DNA of 64,000 nt from Streptococcus ilei (GCF_000479335.1 NC_022584.1:682001-746000), one strand, 5' to 3'. Counted from the first letter of the stretch, positions 12,264-22,960 are shown. Program-made: numbers and translations. Notes: generated by a model from the letters alone, not told the origin.

Positions 12264-14453
12264 GTGAAAAAAATTACCAAAACGATACTCGATGCTATGA
12301 GTACCAGACTAGGATTTGTCTTTACCCTACTGTTGCTTTATTGGTTTAAAACCATGTGGGCCTATACAGTAGACTTTAATCTAGATATTCAAGGCTTCTA
12401 TCAGGTTTTTCTTGCAATCATTAACCCGATACCGTTAAGTCTCTTATTCATCGGTCTCGCTTTTTATATTAAGAGAACCAAACTCTTCTATTTGCTATCT
12501 TTTAGCATCTATGTCATTTTATTTATCTGGTTGATATCCAATTCGATTTATTATCGTGAGTTTACAGATTTCGTAACTGTCAATACCATGCTAGCCTCTA
12601 GTAAGGTATCCGCTGGTCTTGGGGCAGCAGCCTTAGAATTGTTCCGACCTTGGGACATCATCTATATTCTAGACTTTCCAATTCTAGCTTTCCTCTTTTT
12701 TAAAAAATTGGTCAAACTAGATCCCCGTCCATTTAATAAACGGGCAAGTTTTGCAGTTACTTCTCTCTCTGCTATGCTCTTCTCTGCCAACCTTTTCTTG
12801 GCAGAGATTGACCGTCCGGAGTTGTTAACGCGTGGATTCTCAAATTATTATGTAGTCCGTGCGCTTGGCTTACCAGCCTTCTTAGGTTACAGTGCCAACC
12901 AGACTTACATGGCAAATAAAGAACGCTCAAAAGCCTCTGAAGTAGACTTGAAGCCAGTTGAAGAGTATGTTGCTAGCCACTATGCTCAACCAAATCCTGA
13001 AACCTTTGGTCTAGCTAAGGGACGAAATGTCATCTATATCCACTTGGAAAGTTTCCAACAATTCTTGATCGATTATAAATTGAAGGTCGATGGCAAAGAA
13101 TACGAAGTAACCCCTTTTATCAACTCACTTTACCATTCAAATGAAACCTTTGCATTTGCTAATGTTTTCAACCAGGTAAAAGCTGGTAAAACATCAGATG
13201 CAGAGACCATGATTGAAACAGGCTTGTTTGGTTTGAACCAAGGTTCCTTTATGGTGAACTACGGTGGCACCAATACCCAGCAAGCAGCTCCTTTTATTCT
13301 TTCTAAGAATGGCTACCAATCCAGTGCTGTTTTCCACGGAAATGCCGGAAGCTTCTGGAACCGTAATACAGCTTACAAACAATGGGGCTACCATTACTTC
13401 TTTGATGCCTCTTACTTTACCAAGCAAGATGATACCAATTCCTTCCAATATGGACTCAACGATAAGATCATGTTTAAGGATTCCATCAAGTACTTGGAAC
13501 ACATGCAACAACCGTTTTACACCAAATTCATTACAGTTTCCAACCACTATCCTTATACGACAAGTCTGATTGGTGACGAAGTCGGCTTCCCTCTGGCAGA
13601 AACGCAAGATGAAACAATTAATGGGTATTTTGCTACAGCCAACTACTTGGATGCTTCCGTCAAGGCCTTCTTCGATTATCTCAAAGCTTCAGGCTTATAT
13701 GAGAACTCTATTATTGTTTTGTATGGTGACCACTACGGTATTTCAAACTCTCGGAATCCAGCCCTAGCTCCTCTGCTCGACAAGAACTCGGAGACATGGT
13801 CTAGCTATGACAATGCCATGTTGCAACGCGTGCCTTATATGGTGGTGATTCCAGGTATGGACAAGGGGAAAGTGATTGAAACCTACGGTGGAGAGATTGA
13901 TATGCTTCCGACATTGGAACACTTGTTAGGAATTGATTCTAAGAACTTCCTTCAAGTTGGACAAGACTTATTATCTCCAGATCATAGTCAAATCGTTGCT
14001 TTCCGTTCATCTAACTACTTTGTGACCCCTGAGTATACAAGTTACAGTGGCCGGACCTATTACACCAAGACTGGTGAAGAAATCACCAATCCAGACGAAA
14101 CAACGAAAGAGCAACTCGATAAGATCCGTGAGGCAGCGAATCTTCAACTCAAGATTAGTGATAGTATTCAAACTGGTGATCTCTTACGGTTCTATACCGG
14201 TAATGATCTTGGAAAAGTCAACCCAGATGATTACTCTTACAATAACTCGATGAAAGCATTGAAGAAAATCGAAAAAGAAAAAGGGGATGCATCAACCAGT
14301 CTCTATAGCCAAAAAGGCAAGCAGTCAACGGTTGATCTCTTCAAGGCTCCTAGCTATAAGGAACTCCATCCTGAACAGTTCAGTTCTTCTTCATCATCGA
14401 GTGACGATTCTAGCTCAAGTAGTTCCAGTTCATCTTCATCAGAAAAAAAATAA
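12264..14453 (+). CDS. ltaS: Lipoteichoic acid synthase (LtaS family)
   Basis: 729 residues from GTG 12264 (AAGGAAG upstream); ATG 12297 is a possible shorter start. Four to five membrane segments fill the first ~215 residues. An extracellular sulfatase-fold domain follows: HLESFQQF, then GKTSDAE with the nucleophile Thr at about 310, FYTKFITVSNHYPY, and YGDHYG. LtaS polymerises phosphoglycerol on a lipid anchor outside the membrane; mitis-group streptococci make unusual teichoic acids, so the native polymer may differ. The C-terminus is odd: about 25 residues, almost all Ser with some Asp, ending EKK. It is one of three plus-strand genes here. A repeat element begins at the base after the stop codon. 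Confidence 0.92.
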   Translation: MKKITKTILDAMSTRLGFVFTLLLLYWFKTMWAYTVDFNLDIQGFYQVFLAIINPIPLSLLFIGLAFYIKRTKLFYLLSFSIYVILFIWLISNSIYYREFTDFVTVNTMLASSKVSAGLGAAALELFRPWDIIYILDFPILAFLFFKKLVKLDPRPFNKRASFAVTSLSAMLFSANLFLAEIDRPELLTRGFSNYYVVRALGLPAFLGYSANQTYMANKERSKASEVDLKPVEEYVASHYAQPNPETFGLAKGRNVIYIHLESFQQFLIDYKLKVDGKEYEVTPFINSLYHSNETFAFANVFNQVKAGKTSDAETMIETGLFGLNQGSFMVNYGGTNTQQAAPFILSKNGYQSSAVFHGNAGSFWNRNTAYKQWGYHYFFDASYFTKQDDTNSFQYGLNDKIMFKDSIKYLEHMQQPFYTKFITVSNHYPYTTSLIGDEVGFPLAETQDETINGYFATANYLDASVKAFFDYLKASGLYENSIIVLYGDHYGISNSRNPALAPLLDKNSETWSSYDNAMLQRVPYMVVIPGMDKGKVIETYGGEIDMLPTLEHLLGIDSKNFLQVGQDLLSPDHSQIVAFRSSNYFVTPEYTSYSGRTYYTKTGEEITNPDETTKEQLDKIREAANLQLKISDSIQTGDLLRFYTGNDLGKVNPDDYSYNNSMKALKKIEKEKGDASTSLYSQKGKQSTVDLFKAPSYKELHPEQFSSSSSSSDDSSSSSSSSSSSEKK

Positions 14454-14626
14454 GAGTGGGACAGAAATCGGTAATTCGTTAGAATTCGATTTCGTCGTCC
14501 CACCTCCGCACAGTTTAGTTCTGCTATAAAAGCTGATGAAATCAGCGTAGTAGAACCCACTCAACCACTGCGTCTTACTTGACAATCCAAAGACAATTGA
14601 GAGGCTAGGACTTTTGTCCTAGCCTC
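14454..14626 (+). repeat. Interspersed three-stem repeat, copy 2
   Basis: Same element as 5231-5405, plus orientation. It starts right after the ltaS stop codon. The first stem is GTGGGAC..GAAATCG with CGATTTC..GTCCCAC. The last hairpin, GAGGCTAGGAC/GTCCTAGCCTC, is followed by ATTTT, so it can act as the ltaS terminator. The TCCT in place of TCCC in the distal arm restores pairing with the AGGA of the near arm. Confidence 0.9.
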
Positions 14627-14840
14627 ATTTTAAAATGTAGACAAACTATTTTTACTTAAGGTATCTGGATTGTTTTCAAAAACAACTTCTATTAATTTGG
14701 GTCATTAAAGCAAATCTAAAACTTTCCGCTGTGAGAAAAGTTTTAGATCTGTTTAAATGGCACACAAATAGAAGTTATCTTTTTTAAAATCATCTAGCTA
14801 TTATTTAGAAATAATTGTGTTTCTACATTCTAAAAAAAGA
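14625..14840. repeat. Long imperfect palindrome (~200 bp)
   Basis: A near-complete inverted repeat centred near 14729. The core is perfect (ATCTAAAACTTT/AAAGTTTTAGAT). Further out pair CATTAAA with TTTAAATG, AACTTCTATT (14684) with AATAGAAGTT (14768), TTTTCAAAAA with TTTTTTAAAA, and AATGTAGA (14635) with TCTACATT (14829), with small bulges between. It has no coding capacity that I can support. It could be a miniature inverted-repeat element or a decayed one; no clear target-site duplication is visible. Confidence 0.7.
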
Positions 14841-14862
14841 TTGGGATTTCCCACTCTTTTTT
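14833..14862. terminator. Bidirectional terminator between ltaS region and pullulanase gene
   Basis: AAAAAGAtTGGG/CCCAcTCTTTTT with an ATTT loop, flanked by A7 on the left and T8 on the right, so it has a T-tract in both directions. It lies 4 bases from the pullulanase stop codon. Confidence 0.8.
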
Positions 14863-14866
14863 TTAT

Positions 14867-17164
14867 TTATTTCTTCCATTCAAAGACGGAAGCTGTTAGA
14901 TTCTCAACATAGAATGGTCGTTTATTTCGACTATTTCCAACAAGAAGCTCAAGATGATCTGCGTTCTGGAGATAGAATGGAAGTCCACTGGTGTTAAAGA
15001 TGACAGAATAGTGTTTATCCCAATTTAATTCAAAGACGATGACACCACTACCCATATCCGCTGTATGCACAAAGACATGTTGGTAAATTTCCTCATAAGA
15101 CTCAAGAGACAAGGCAGGTAAGGTCTTCTTCAAATGAATGATTTGACGAATATAGTCAATCGTATCCTTGTTGACAGACACCAGATTCCAATCGACTTGG
15201 TTGACGGCATCTGGCGCATTATAGGAATTCATAGCGCGTTCTCGATCTGCCTGGGTCACTTCTCCATCTTCACCCGTTGCAACCAACTTGGTTCTTAGGA
15301 ACTCTTGACCAACTTGCATAAAGGCCATCCCTTGGAAGAGGAGATTCATGGCTGTCGCCACTTCTACCTGCTTCTTAATTTTTTCCTGAGAGTCATCTGG
15401 ATGGACATAAGAAAGTAAATCATAGAGGTTGTAGTTATCATGGGCTTCTACATAGTTGAGAACCTGACTTGGAGTTAGGAAGGATCCCATCTCTGCACTA
15501 CCTAGAACAGACCGCGCAATGATGTCTTCTGTAGACTTCCGACTAACATAGCCACGTTTGATAGAGCCAAAGACCTCAGCCCCCTTAATGGCATCTCGAG
15601 AGGTATCATTAAAGAAACCAACCTCAGCCATTTGATAAGCATTGTCCTTCTTGGCCTTATCTTCTGGAGCTAAGCCTGTCCCCATATCCCAACCTTCTCC
15701 ATAGAGGAGGATCCGTGGATCAATCGCATCCATGGCTTCCCGGATTTCATTCATCGTATCCACATCGTGAATCCCCATCAAGTCAAAGCGGAAACCGTCA
15801 ATCTTATATTCCGTTACCCAATGTGTCAAGGAATCAATCATGAACTTGCGATACATCTCATGCTCACTGGCTGTCTCATTCCCAACTCCTGTACCATTTT
15901 GGAAGGATCCATCTGGATTCATCCGGTAATAATAATCAGGAACAGTTGTTTGGAAGGCGCCATCTTCTGTCGAATAGATATGGTTATAAACGACATCCAT
16001 AACCACTGAGATTCCTGCTTCATGGTAGGCGTGAATCATTTCTTTTAATTCGCGCATGGTGGTTTTAGGATCGTGAGGTTTGGTCGAATACCAAGTCTCA
16101 GGTGCTGAATAATTCTGCACATCGTAGCCCCAGTTGTAGAGGACATTGCCTTCTTCATCGTAGGTCTTATAGCGGTCGGTAACTGGCTGCAATTGCACCA
16201 CATTAACCCCTAATTCCTTGATGTAATCAAAAGCAGTAGCATCACCCTGGGCGTTCTTAGTCCCAGTCTGGTGAGCCCCTCGGTAGGTTCCTCGATAAGC
16301 TTCGTCCACACCGGAAGTTGGAGAAATGGTCAAATCCCGGATATGCATTTCATAGACAACCGCCTGACAGGGATTATCCAGCCGCCAGTCAGCCTTCTCA
16401 TACGCTTCTGTTTGAAAGGCAGGGAAGATGCGATCATAATGGGAAAGAATGGCTGATTTTTTCCCATTTTCACTGGTAGCGATCGTATAAGGATCACGCG
16501 CAATCTCCGTATGGTAATCAAAATAAACCTTGTACTGATAAGCTAGTCCACTGAGGTTCCCCATGACATCGGCATACCAGACACCACAATTATTTCGAAC
16601 ATGGTCGCTAGATTCACGCTGGCCACGAACCATTGGAACAATCTTCCAAACCTTGCTGTCATTAGCAACAGAATCATAGATGAGGAGGTCTACTTTATTG
16701 GCAGTAGGTGCCCAGAGTTTAAAGCGGTAATCATCATCCTGCTGGCGATAGCCCAACCATCCTTGATATCCCCATTTGGCATCAAATTCCTGGTAATGAG
16801 TCGCCATATCAAAAGCATGTGGCTTCCGACGGCTGTATTCATGACTAGTCATTGCAGCCTGTAAGGAATAATAAACGGTATCATCCCCTTGAATTAACCA
16901 GACTTCTCGCAAATGCCCTTCAGGCAAAAGCTCGATATGGTATTCGTCTGACTGACTGATCCAGTTTCCTTCCTTGATGATGACATGACCAAACCGTTGA
17001 GGCGTCTCACAGTTATATACTAAGAGCCCCTCAACTCCAAAATAATCGAGCTTGGAGAAGGATACTTCCTCCCCCAAAACCCCTTCATGCCACTTCCACA
17101 TATCACGTGCAAAATAATCGCCTACAGGATGATGGTAGTGGATTTTAACTTGATACTGATGCAT
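14867..17164 (-). CDS. pulA: Type I pullulanase (intracellular)
   Basis: 765 residues, no signal peptide, no LPXTG: an intracellular debranching enzyme, unlike the large surface pullulanases of streptococci. An N-terminal beta-rich region of ~300 residues, with a CBM48-like part (YRFKLWAPTANKVDLLIY), precedes a GH13 barrel. The type I signature YNWGYDVQNY is at about 342. The nucleophile Asp is in DGFRFDLMG (~457), the acid Glu in LYGEGWD (~488), and VEAHDN is near 574. It cleaves alpha-1,6 bonds in pullulan, limit dextrins or glycogen. It is the last gene after ligA and the lipid kinase; a functional link to them is not evident. Confidence 0.92.
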   Translation of the reverse strand: MHQYQVKIHYHHPVGDYFARDMWKWHEGVLGEEVSFSKLDYFGVEGLLVYNCETPQRFGHVIIKEGNWISQSDEYHIELLPEGHLREVWLIQGDDTVYYSLQAAMTSHEYSRRKPHAFDMATHYQEFDAKWGYQGWLGYRQQDDDYRFKLWAPTANKVDLLIYDSVANDSKVWKIVPMVRGQRESSDHVRNNCGVWYADVMGNLSGLAYQYKVYFDYHTEIARDPYTIATSENGKKSAILSHYDRIFPAFQTEAYEKADWRLDNPCQAVVYEMHIRDLTISPTSGVDEAYRGTYRGAHQTGTKNAQGDATAFDYIKELGVNVVQLQPVTDRYKTYDEEGNVLYNWGYDVQNYSAPETWYSTKPHDPKTTMRELKEMIHAYHEAGISVVMDVVYNHIYSTEDGAFQTTVPDYYYRMNPDGSFQNGTGVGNETASEHEMYRKFMIDSLTHWVTEYKIDGFRFDLMGIHDVDTMNEIREAMDAIDPRILLYGEGWDMGTGLAPEDKAKKDNAYQMAEVGFFNDTSRDAIKGAEVFGSIKRGYVSRKSTEDIIARSVLGSAEMGSFLTPSQVLNYVEAHDNYNLYDLLSYVHPDDSQEKIKKQVEVATAMNLLFQGMAFMQVGQEFLRTKLVATGEDGEVTQADRERAMNSYNAPDAVNQVDWNLVSVNKDTIDYIRQIIHLKKTLPALSLESYEEIYQHVFVHTADMGSGVIVFELNWDKHYSVIFNTSGLPFYLQNADHLELLVGNSRNKRPFYVENLTASVFEWKK

Positions 17165-17232
17165 CTTATTGTATTTCCTATTTCCTAACTAAGAAGAAAT
17201 GAACATTGCCCACTCTCAGCAATGAATCTCCA

Positions 17233-18201
17233 TTATTCTTCTGATTTATATTCCGAATGGACCAAGGCATCGTCATTAATTTCATCGATGTTGGCAAAAA
17301 ATTCTAAGTGATTGTGGAAGACTTCCAGTTCCACCGGTGTATCTCCCCCGTATTCACCATCTAGATTGATCTTAAACTCTTCTTTCTTATCCAAAACTTC
17401 AATCTTCAATTTAGATGTTTTGAGGTATTCAATATTTGAATCCTTGACATGTTTTCCACCATTGACGGCTTGCATAATCAAAGACAACATATCAAATAAT
17501 TTAGCGGTTTTCACTAAAATCAAAGTGAAATTACCATCATCCAATTTAGCATCTGGTGCTACACTTTCAAAGCCACCGATTGAATTGGTCAAAGCCACGA
17601 AAACAAGAGAAACTGGTCCAACATAGACCCCATTATCGTGTTCAATCCGCACCTTGCGGGTTTTATTTTTGGGGAACTTCTTCACCCCTTCAGCCACATA
17701 AGCAAAGTAGCCATAACGCGACTTCACCTCACTCGGTACACTAAAGGTCAATTCAGACAAGGTCCCTGCAGCAGCAATATTGATAAAATATTTACTTCCG
17801 TATGCCCGTCCAATGTCCATTTGGATGGTTTGGTTCTTTTCAATAATCCTTGCAGCAGCTACAGGATCTCCCATTGGAATCTTCAGAGCACGCGCGTAAT
17901 CATTGGTTGTTCCCGTAGGGATAAAAGCCATTTTTGGACGGTGTTCGAGACTAGCAACCCCGTTAACTACCTCATTAATGGTTCCATCTCCCCCAGCGGC
18001 AATGATCAAATCAAATCCTGCCTTAGCAGCCCGTTCTGCTTCTAATTGGGCTGATAAGGGCTCTGGAGTGGTCTGATAGGCACTTGTTTCATAGCCGACA
18101 TCCTCTAACACATCTAAGACTTCTGCGATGTTCTTTTTAATGATTTCCTGACCAGAGGTCGGATTATATATCACTCGTGCTTTTTTAATCTTATTTTCCA
18201 T
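17233..18201 (-). CDS. Diacylglycerol kinase-like lipid kinase (DagK/YegS family)
   Basis: 322 residues. The DAGK catalytic domain has VIYNPTSG at the N-terminus, the ATP-binding AAGGDGTINEVVNG near 70-85, FIPTGTTNDYARAL, and the C-terminal beta domain with NLDGEYGG. Soluble DgkB-type kinases rephosphorylate diacylglycerol left over from lipoteichoic acid synthesis. A role alongside the LtaS encoded nearby is plausible but inferred. It starts 8 bases after ligA, with AGAGG in that gap, and is likely co-transcribed. Confidence 0.88.
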   Translation of the reverse strand: MENKIKKARVIYNPTSGQEIIKKNIAEVLDVLEDVGYETSAYQTTPEPLSAQLEAERAAKAGFDLIIAAGGDGTINEVVNGVASLEHRPKMAFIPTGTTNDYARALKIPMGDPVAAARIIEKNQTIQMDIGRAYGSKYFINIAAAGTLSELTFSVPSEVKSRYGYFAYVAEGVKKFPKNKTRKVRIEHDNGVYVGPVSLVFVALTNSIGGFESVAPDAKLDDGNFTLILVKTAKLFDMLSLIMQAVNGGKHVKDSNIEYLKTSKLKIEVLDKKEEFKINLDGEYGGDTPVELEVFHNHLEFFANIDEINDDALVHSEYKSEE

Positions 18202-18209
18202 ACATGCCT

Positions 18210-20183
<1,974 letters not shown>

Positions 20184-20274
20184 TAAAAACGCTTTACTGG
20201 GGCCTTTCTGACTACTCCATTAGCGAAAAATATCTATTATTTGAATGAATCGGATTCGGCAATGGCAACAAAAA

Positions 20275-20447
20275 AGAGCTAGGACAAAAGTCCTAGCCTC
20301 TCAATTATCTTTGGATTCTCGAGCAAGACGCAGTGGTTGACTGGGCTCTACTACGCTGATTTCATCAGCTTTTACAGCCCTACTCAACTGTGCGGAGGTG
20401 GGACGACGAAATCGAATTCTAACGAATGACCGATTTCTGTTCCACTC
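20275..20447 (-). repeat. Interspersed three-stem repeat, copy 3
   Basis: Same element, minus orientation, starting 9 bases after the queT stop. The first stem has GAGTGGAAC in place of GAGTGGGAC. The last hairpin GGCTAGGAC/GTCCTAGCTC is followed on the minus strand by TTTTTTG, so it can end the queT transcript. It separates queT from ligA. Confidence 0.9.
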
Positions 20448-20456
20448 TCTAGTAGA

Positions 20457-20966
20457 CTATTGAGTCAAATCAATACGTTGGGCAATCTTTTTAATCAAAA
20501 TAGCTCCGACAATCAGGGAAGCAAATTCACCCAAACCAGTTGTCAACCAATTCAAGAAGAATGGTGTTTTGTTCAAGATATGCAATTCTAAGGCAATCGT
20601 AAACATAGAGAGGGCAAAGAAAATTGAGAATAAGAAATGATCCTTGCGAATCCATCCATTAAAGAGATCTGTCTTTTCGTAACGTTTAAAGAGATATACT
20701 CCAAGTGTGACGAAGACCAAAGTAGATCCGCCACCAACGACCACGTCGACAATCCCATAACTCAGGAAGTTAGAAATCATACAGCCAATTGTCACCGACC
20801 AAATGTATTTCCGATTGTAGAAAGCCATGAAATTGAGCATTTCAGAAACACGGAATTGGATCTCATTGCTTCCGATGGCATTCAATGGGGGAGTAATGGT
20901 CAAGGCCACATAGAGAGCTGCAACTAGAGCAATCTGTGCCAAGTCACGAACAGTATAGTTTTTCAT
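20457..20966 (-). CDS. queT: QueT family queuosine-precursor transporter (ECF S component)
   Basis: 169 residues, five to six membrane segments, starting MKNYTVRDLAQIALVAALYVALT, with NAIGSNEIQFRVSEMLNF, the typical QueT (COG4708) loop. These proteins import queuine or preQ1-type precursors together with a shared ECF energising module, which is not in this window. The strongest support is the preQ1-II riboswitch directly upstream, whose 3' end contains the AAAGGAG ribosome binding site. No queuosine synthesis genes are seen nearby, consistent with salvage. Confidence 0.92.
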   Translation of the reverse strand: MKNYTVRDLAQIALVAALYVALTITPPLNAIGSNEIQFRVSEMLNFMAFYNRKYIWSVTIGCMISNFLSYGIVDVVVGGGSTLVFVTLGVYLFKRYEKTDLFNGWIRKDHFLFSIFFALSMFTIALELHILNKTPFFLNWLTTGLGEFASLIVGAILIKKIAQRIDLTQ

Positions 20967-20970
20967 CGTT

Positions 20971-21054
20971 TTCTCCTTTAGCGGTTTTTCCGCGTCTAAT
21001 ATGCTTGGTGAAAGAAGCTAAGCACCAAGGGTTGATCTTTGCCAATGAACCCCT
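20971..21054 (-). promoter_or_regulatory. preQ1-II (COG4708-type) riboswitch
   Basis: On the minus strand the core runs from CTTGGTGCTTAGC (21029) through CACCAAGCATATTAGACGCGG and AAAACCGC to AAAGGAGAA (20971). It closely matches the known pneumococcal preQ1-II aptamer. The optional upstream stem (GGGTT..AACCC, 21030-21054) is present. The stem CGCGGaaaaaCCGC and the ribosome binding site just after it fit control of translation by pseudoknot formation when preQ1 binds. Confidence 0.93.
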
Positions 21055-21089
21055 CTTGATAGAGTTGCATTCGACAAACCAACTTTATA

Positions 21090-21098
21090 AGTATAGCA
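21090..21098 (-). promoter_or_regulatory. Extended -10 of queT riboswitch transcript
   Basis: TGCTATACT on the minus strand (box TATACT 21090-21095). No convincing -35. It lies ~35 bases upstream of the aptamer. Confidence 0.5.
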
Positions 21099-21128
21099 CA
21101 AATAAGGGAATTATGATAGACTAATTGT

Positions 21129-21566
21129 ATGAAAAAACTAGTCCATCGCATCTTTAATAATGAAATTTTAGCCTACCTGATCTTTGGTGTTGCTACTACT
21201 ATTGTCTCTGTTGCTACCCGGCTGATTGTTTTCCAACTGACGGACCAGGAACAACTAGCTACCTTGATTGGAAATATTGCAGGGATTCTCTTTGCCTTTG
21301 CTACCAACGATACTATTGTCTTTAAACAAGAAAGAAAAGGCTGGTTCAAACGCTTAATTGTCTTCTCTTTCGCTCGAATGGGCACTCTCGTTCTGGATCT
21401 CCTGATGACTACCATCTTTGTGACCCAGTATCCGCAAATCATTGGTCAGTTTGTCAATATGAATCGTACGGCTATCAATACCATCGAAACGTTTGCTGCC
21501 CAAGTTATGATTGTCATTTTGAACTATGTCTTCAGCAAACTTTTTGTCTTCCGAAATAAAAAGTAA
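21129..21566 (+). CDS. GtrA-family membrane protein
   Basis: 145 residues, four membrane segments: LIFGVATTIVSVATRLIVF, IGNIAGILFAFATNDTIVF, the segment around LVLDLLMTTIFV, and VMIVILNYVFSKLFVF. GtrA-like proteins are thought to help flip or present lipid-linked sugars in polysaccharide or teichoic acid modification. No partner glycosyltransferase is adjacent, so the substrate is unknown. It is divergent from queT. No Shine-Dalgarno sequence precedes the ATG: the 11 bases before it follow a TATGAT box, so any leader is very short. Confidence 0.85.
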   Translation: MKKLVHRIFNNEILAYLIFGVATTIVSVATRLIVFQLTDQEQLATLIGNIAGILFAFATNDTIVFKQERKGWFKRLIVFSFARMGTLVLDLLMTTIFVTQYPQIIGQFVNMNRTAINTIETFAAQVMIVILNYVFSKLFVFRNKK

Positions 21567-21586
21567 CTTCCGTGGAAAACCAAAAT

Positions 21587-21760
21587 GAGGCTGGGACAAA
21601 AGTCCTGGCCTCTCAATTGTCTTTGGATTGTCGAGCAAGACGCAGTGATTGAGTGGGCTCTACTACGCTGATTTCATCAGTTTTTATAGCTCTACTCAAC
21701 TGTGCGGAGGTCGGACGACAAAATCGAATTCTAACGAATGACCGATTTCTGTCCCACTCT
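21587..21760 (-). repeat. Interspersed three-stem repeat, copy 4
   Basis: Same element, minus orientation, placed between the convergent ends of gtrA and the B3/4 gene (20 and 7 bases away). In the plus direction it ends with GTCCCACTCTC then ATTTTTTTA; in the minus direction with GTCCCAGCCTC then ATTTTGG. It can therefore terminate both genes. Confidence 0.9.
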
Positions 21761-21767
21761 CATTTTT

Positions 21768-22475
21768 TTAAACTTCTAAACTAGATGTTTGGGCGCTTAA
21801 ATAAGAAATCTTTCCTTCTACACCAAAATAGTCCTTGACTAAGCCTTTTAATTCGTCCATTGCTTCTTTAGCACGTTCTCCTTGCTCTTCAGTCACTGCT
21901 TCCATAACAAGAATAGCTTGACGAGTTTCTTCTGTCAACATCGTCCTTTTAGCTTCCCGCCAATTTAAACAACGGCAAACAGCCCCTTCTTGGTCATAAT
22001 AGATGATCTCTTCCGGCAAAGCTGGAGCATCTTCCTCAGCTCCTAATGGGAAGAATGGCTCTCCCTCCTTTGCTTTTCCTAAAGATAAGCCTCCAGCTAA
22101 CTTTTCCATGTCCTCACCACCACATGGGATAGCATAGGCAAGAGAGACACTATTATACAAATCAACTAAAGGATTAATGGGATAAAACTCCCGTCCTTGC
22201 GAAACACGTTTCAATAAGGCTTCAATGGAAGAGCGGGCTCCTTTTTTGGTTTTGAATTTGCTAAAAGCCTGACGCCATTCCTGAACAACTGGGCTAGCAG
22301 TGAATTGTTCATCATCGATGAAGGCTTTTGATCGTGCGACTCCCTTGTCGAGTAGATCCTTAAAATAGGGATCCTTGCCCTCGTCGACATGATTGTCGAT
22401 TCCTTCTACAGTCATCACCACTACTTGTGCTTGGGGAAACAAATCCCAAAACTCTTGATCTATTGTAACTTTCAT
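21768..22475 (-). CDS. B3/4 (tRNA-binding-like) domain protein
   Basis: 235 residues, soluble. Similar from memory to the B3/4 domain proteins (COG3382), a stand-alone version of the editing domain of phenylalanyl-tRNA synthetase beta chains: SSIEALLKRVSQG, NPLVDLYNSVSLAYAIPCGGED, and FFPLGAEEDAPALPEEIIYYD. Such proteins may edit or bind mis-aminoacylated tRNA, but this is not proven. The start overlaps the MarR stop (ATGA), so it is controlled by that regulator. Confidence 0.82.
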   Translation of the reverse strand: MKVTIDQEFWDLFPQAQVVVMTVEGIDNHVDEGKDPYFKDLLDKGVARSKAFIDDEQFTASPVVQEWRQAFSKFKTKKGARSSIEALLKRVSQGREFYPINPLVDLYNSVSLAYAIPCGGEDMEKLAGGLSLGKAKEGEPFFPLGAEEDAPALPEEIIYYDQEGAVCRCLNWREAKRTMLTEETRQAILVMEAVTEEQGERAKEAMDELKGLVKDYFGVEGKISYLSAQTSSLEV

Positions 22476-22936
22476 TTCTTTTCCTCACTATAATTTCTTT
22501 TTTGGCCTTTTTTCACTAGCTCCCAATCCGCTGCGACGTTTTCACTCATTTTTGCCAGCCATTTTTCTAATTGAAGAATTTCTGTCTGTGAAAAACCTTT
22601 TAAGGCAGCCTTCTCAGAATAAGTATGCTCAGCAAGTATGAAAGGATAAAGCGCTTGTCCCTTTTCCGTTAGGACCCATTTTTTTATCTTTTGATTTGAA
22701 TGATCGTTTAATTCTCGGATAAATCCTTTATCCGCTAATTTTTTGACAGAGCGAGCTACTGTTGAACGGTCCACTTTTAATAAATCGGATAACTCCTCTT
22801 GAATAATCCCTGGGTGCTCTCCAATCCGCACCAAATACAGGTATTGGCCTCTTGCTAGCTCCAAATCTCGGAACTCAATATTAGCAATCGAATCTAAGGC
22901 TCGGGCTATGATGCCAATCTCTCTTAAAACCTTCAT
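22472..22936 (-). CDS. MarR-family transcriptional regulator
   Basis: 154 residues. The winged helix-turn-helix is clear: EELSDLLKVDRSTVARSVKKL, the wing DKGFIRELNDHSNQKIKKW, then LTEKGQALYPF. Helices at both ends form the dimer interface. It is strongly translated (AAAGGAAAGGAGG) and coupled to the B3/4 gene. A perfect 8+8 palindrome overlaps the -35 box of its promoter, so autorepression is likely. No ligand-sensing Cys pattern stands out, and the effector is unknown. Confidence 0.92.
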   Translation of the reverse strand: MKVLREIGIIARALDSIANIEFRDLELARGQYLYLVRIGEHPGIIQEELSDLLKVDRSTVARSVKKLADKGFIRELNDHSNQKIKKWVLTEKGQALYPFILAEHTYSEKAALKGFSQTEILQLEKWLAKMSENVAADWELVKKGQKRNYSEEKK

Positions 22937-22960
22937 TTGCTCCTCCTTTCCTTTAAATGG

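Noticed and set aside
13194-13607. Minus-strand frame inside ltaS
   Set aside because: Antisense to the conserved sulfatase domain, without start signal.
14354-14560. Minus-strand reading frame beginning MGSTTLISSAF, repeated in similar form on the plus strand at 31439-31657
   Set aside because: Both lie mostly inside copies of the interspersed repeat; the shared protein text reflects repeat DNA. They run on into opposite-strand ltaS or metK sequence and have no ribosome binding site.
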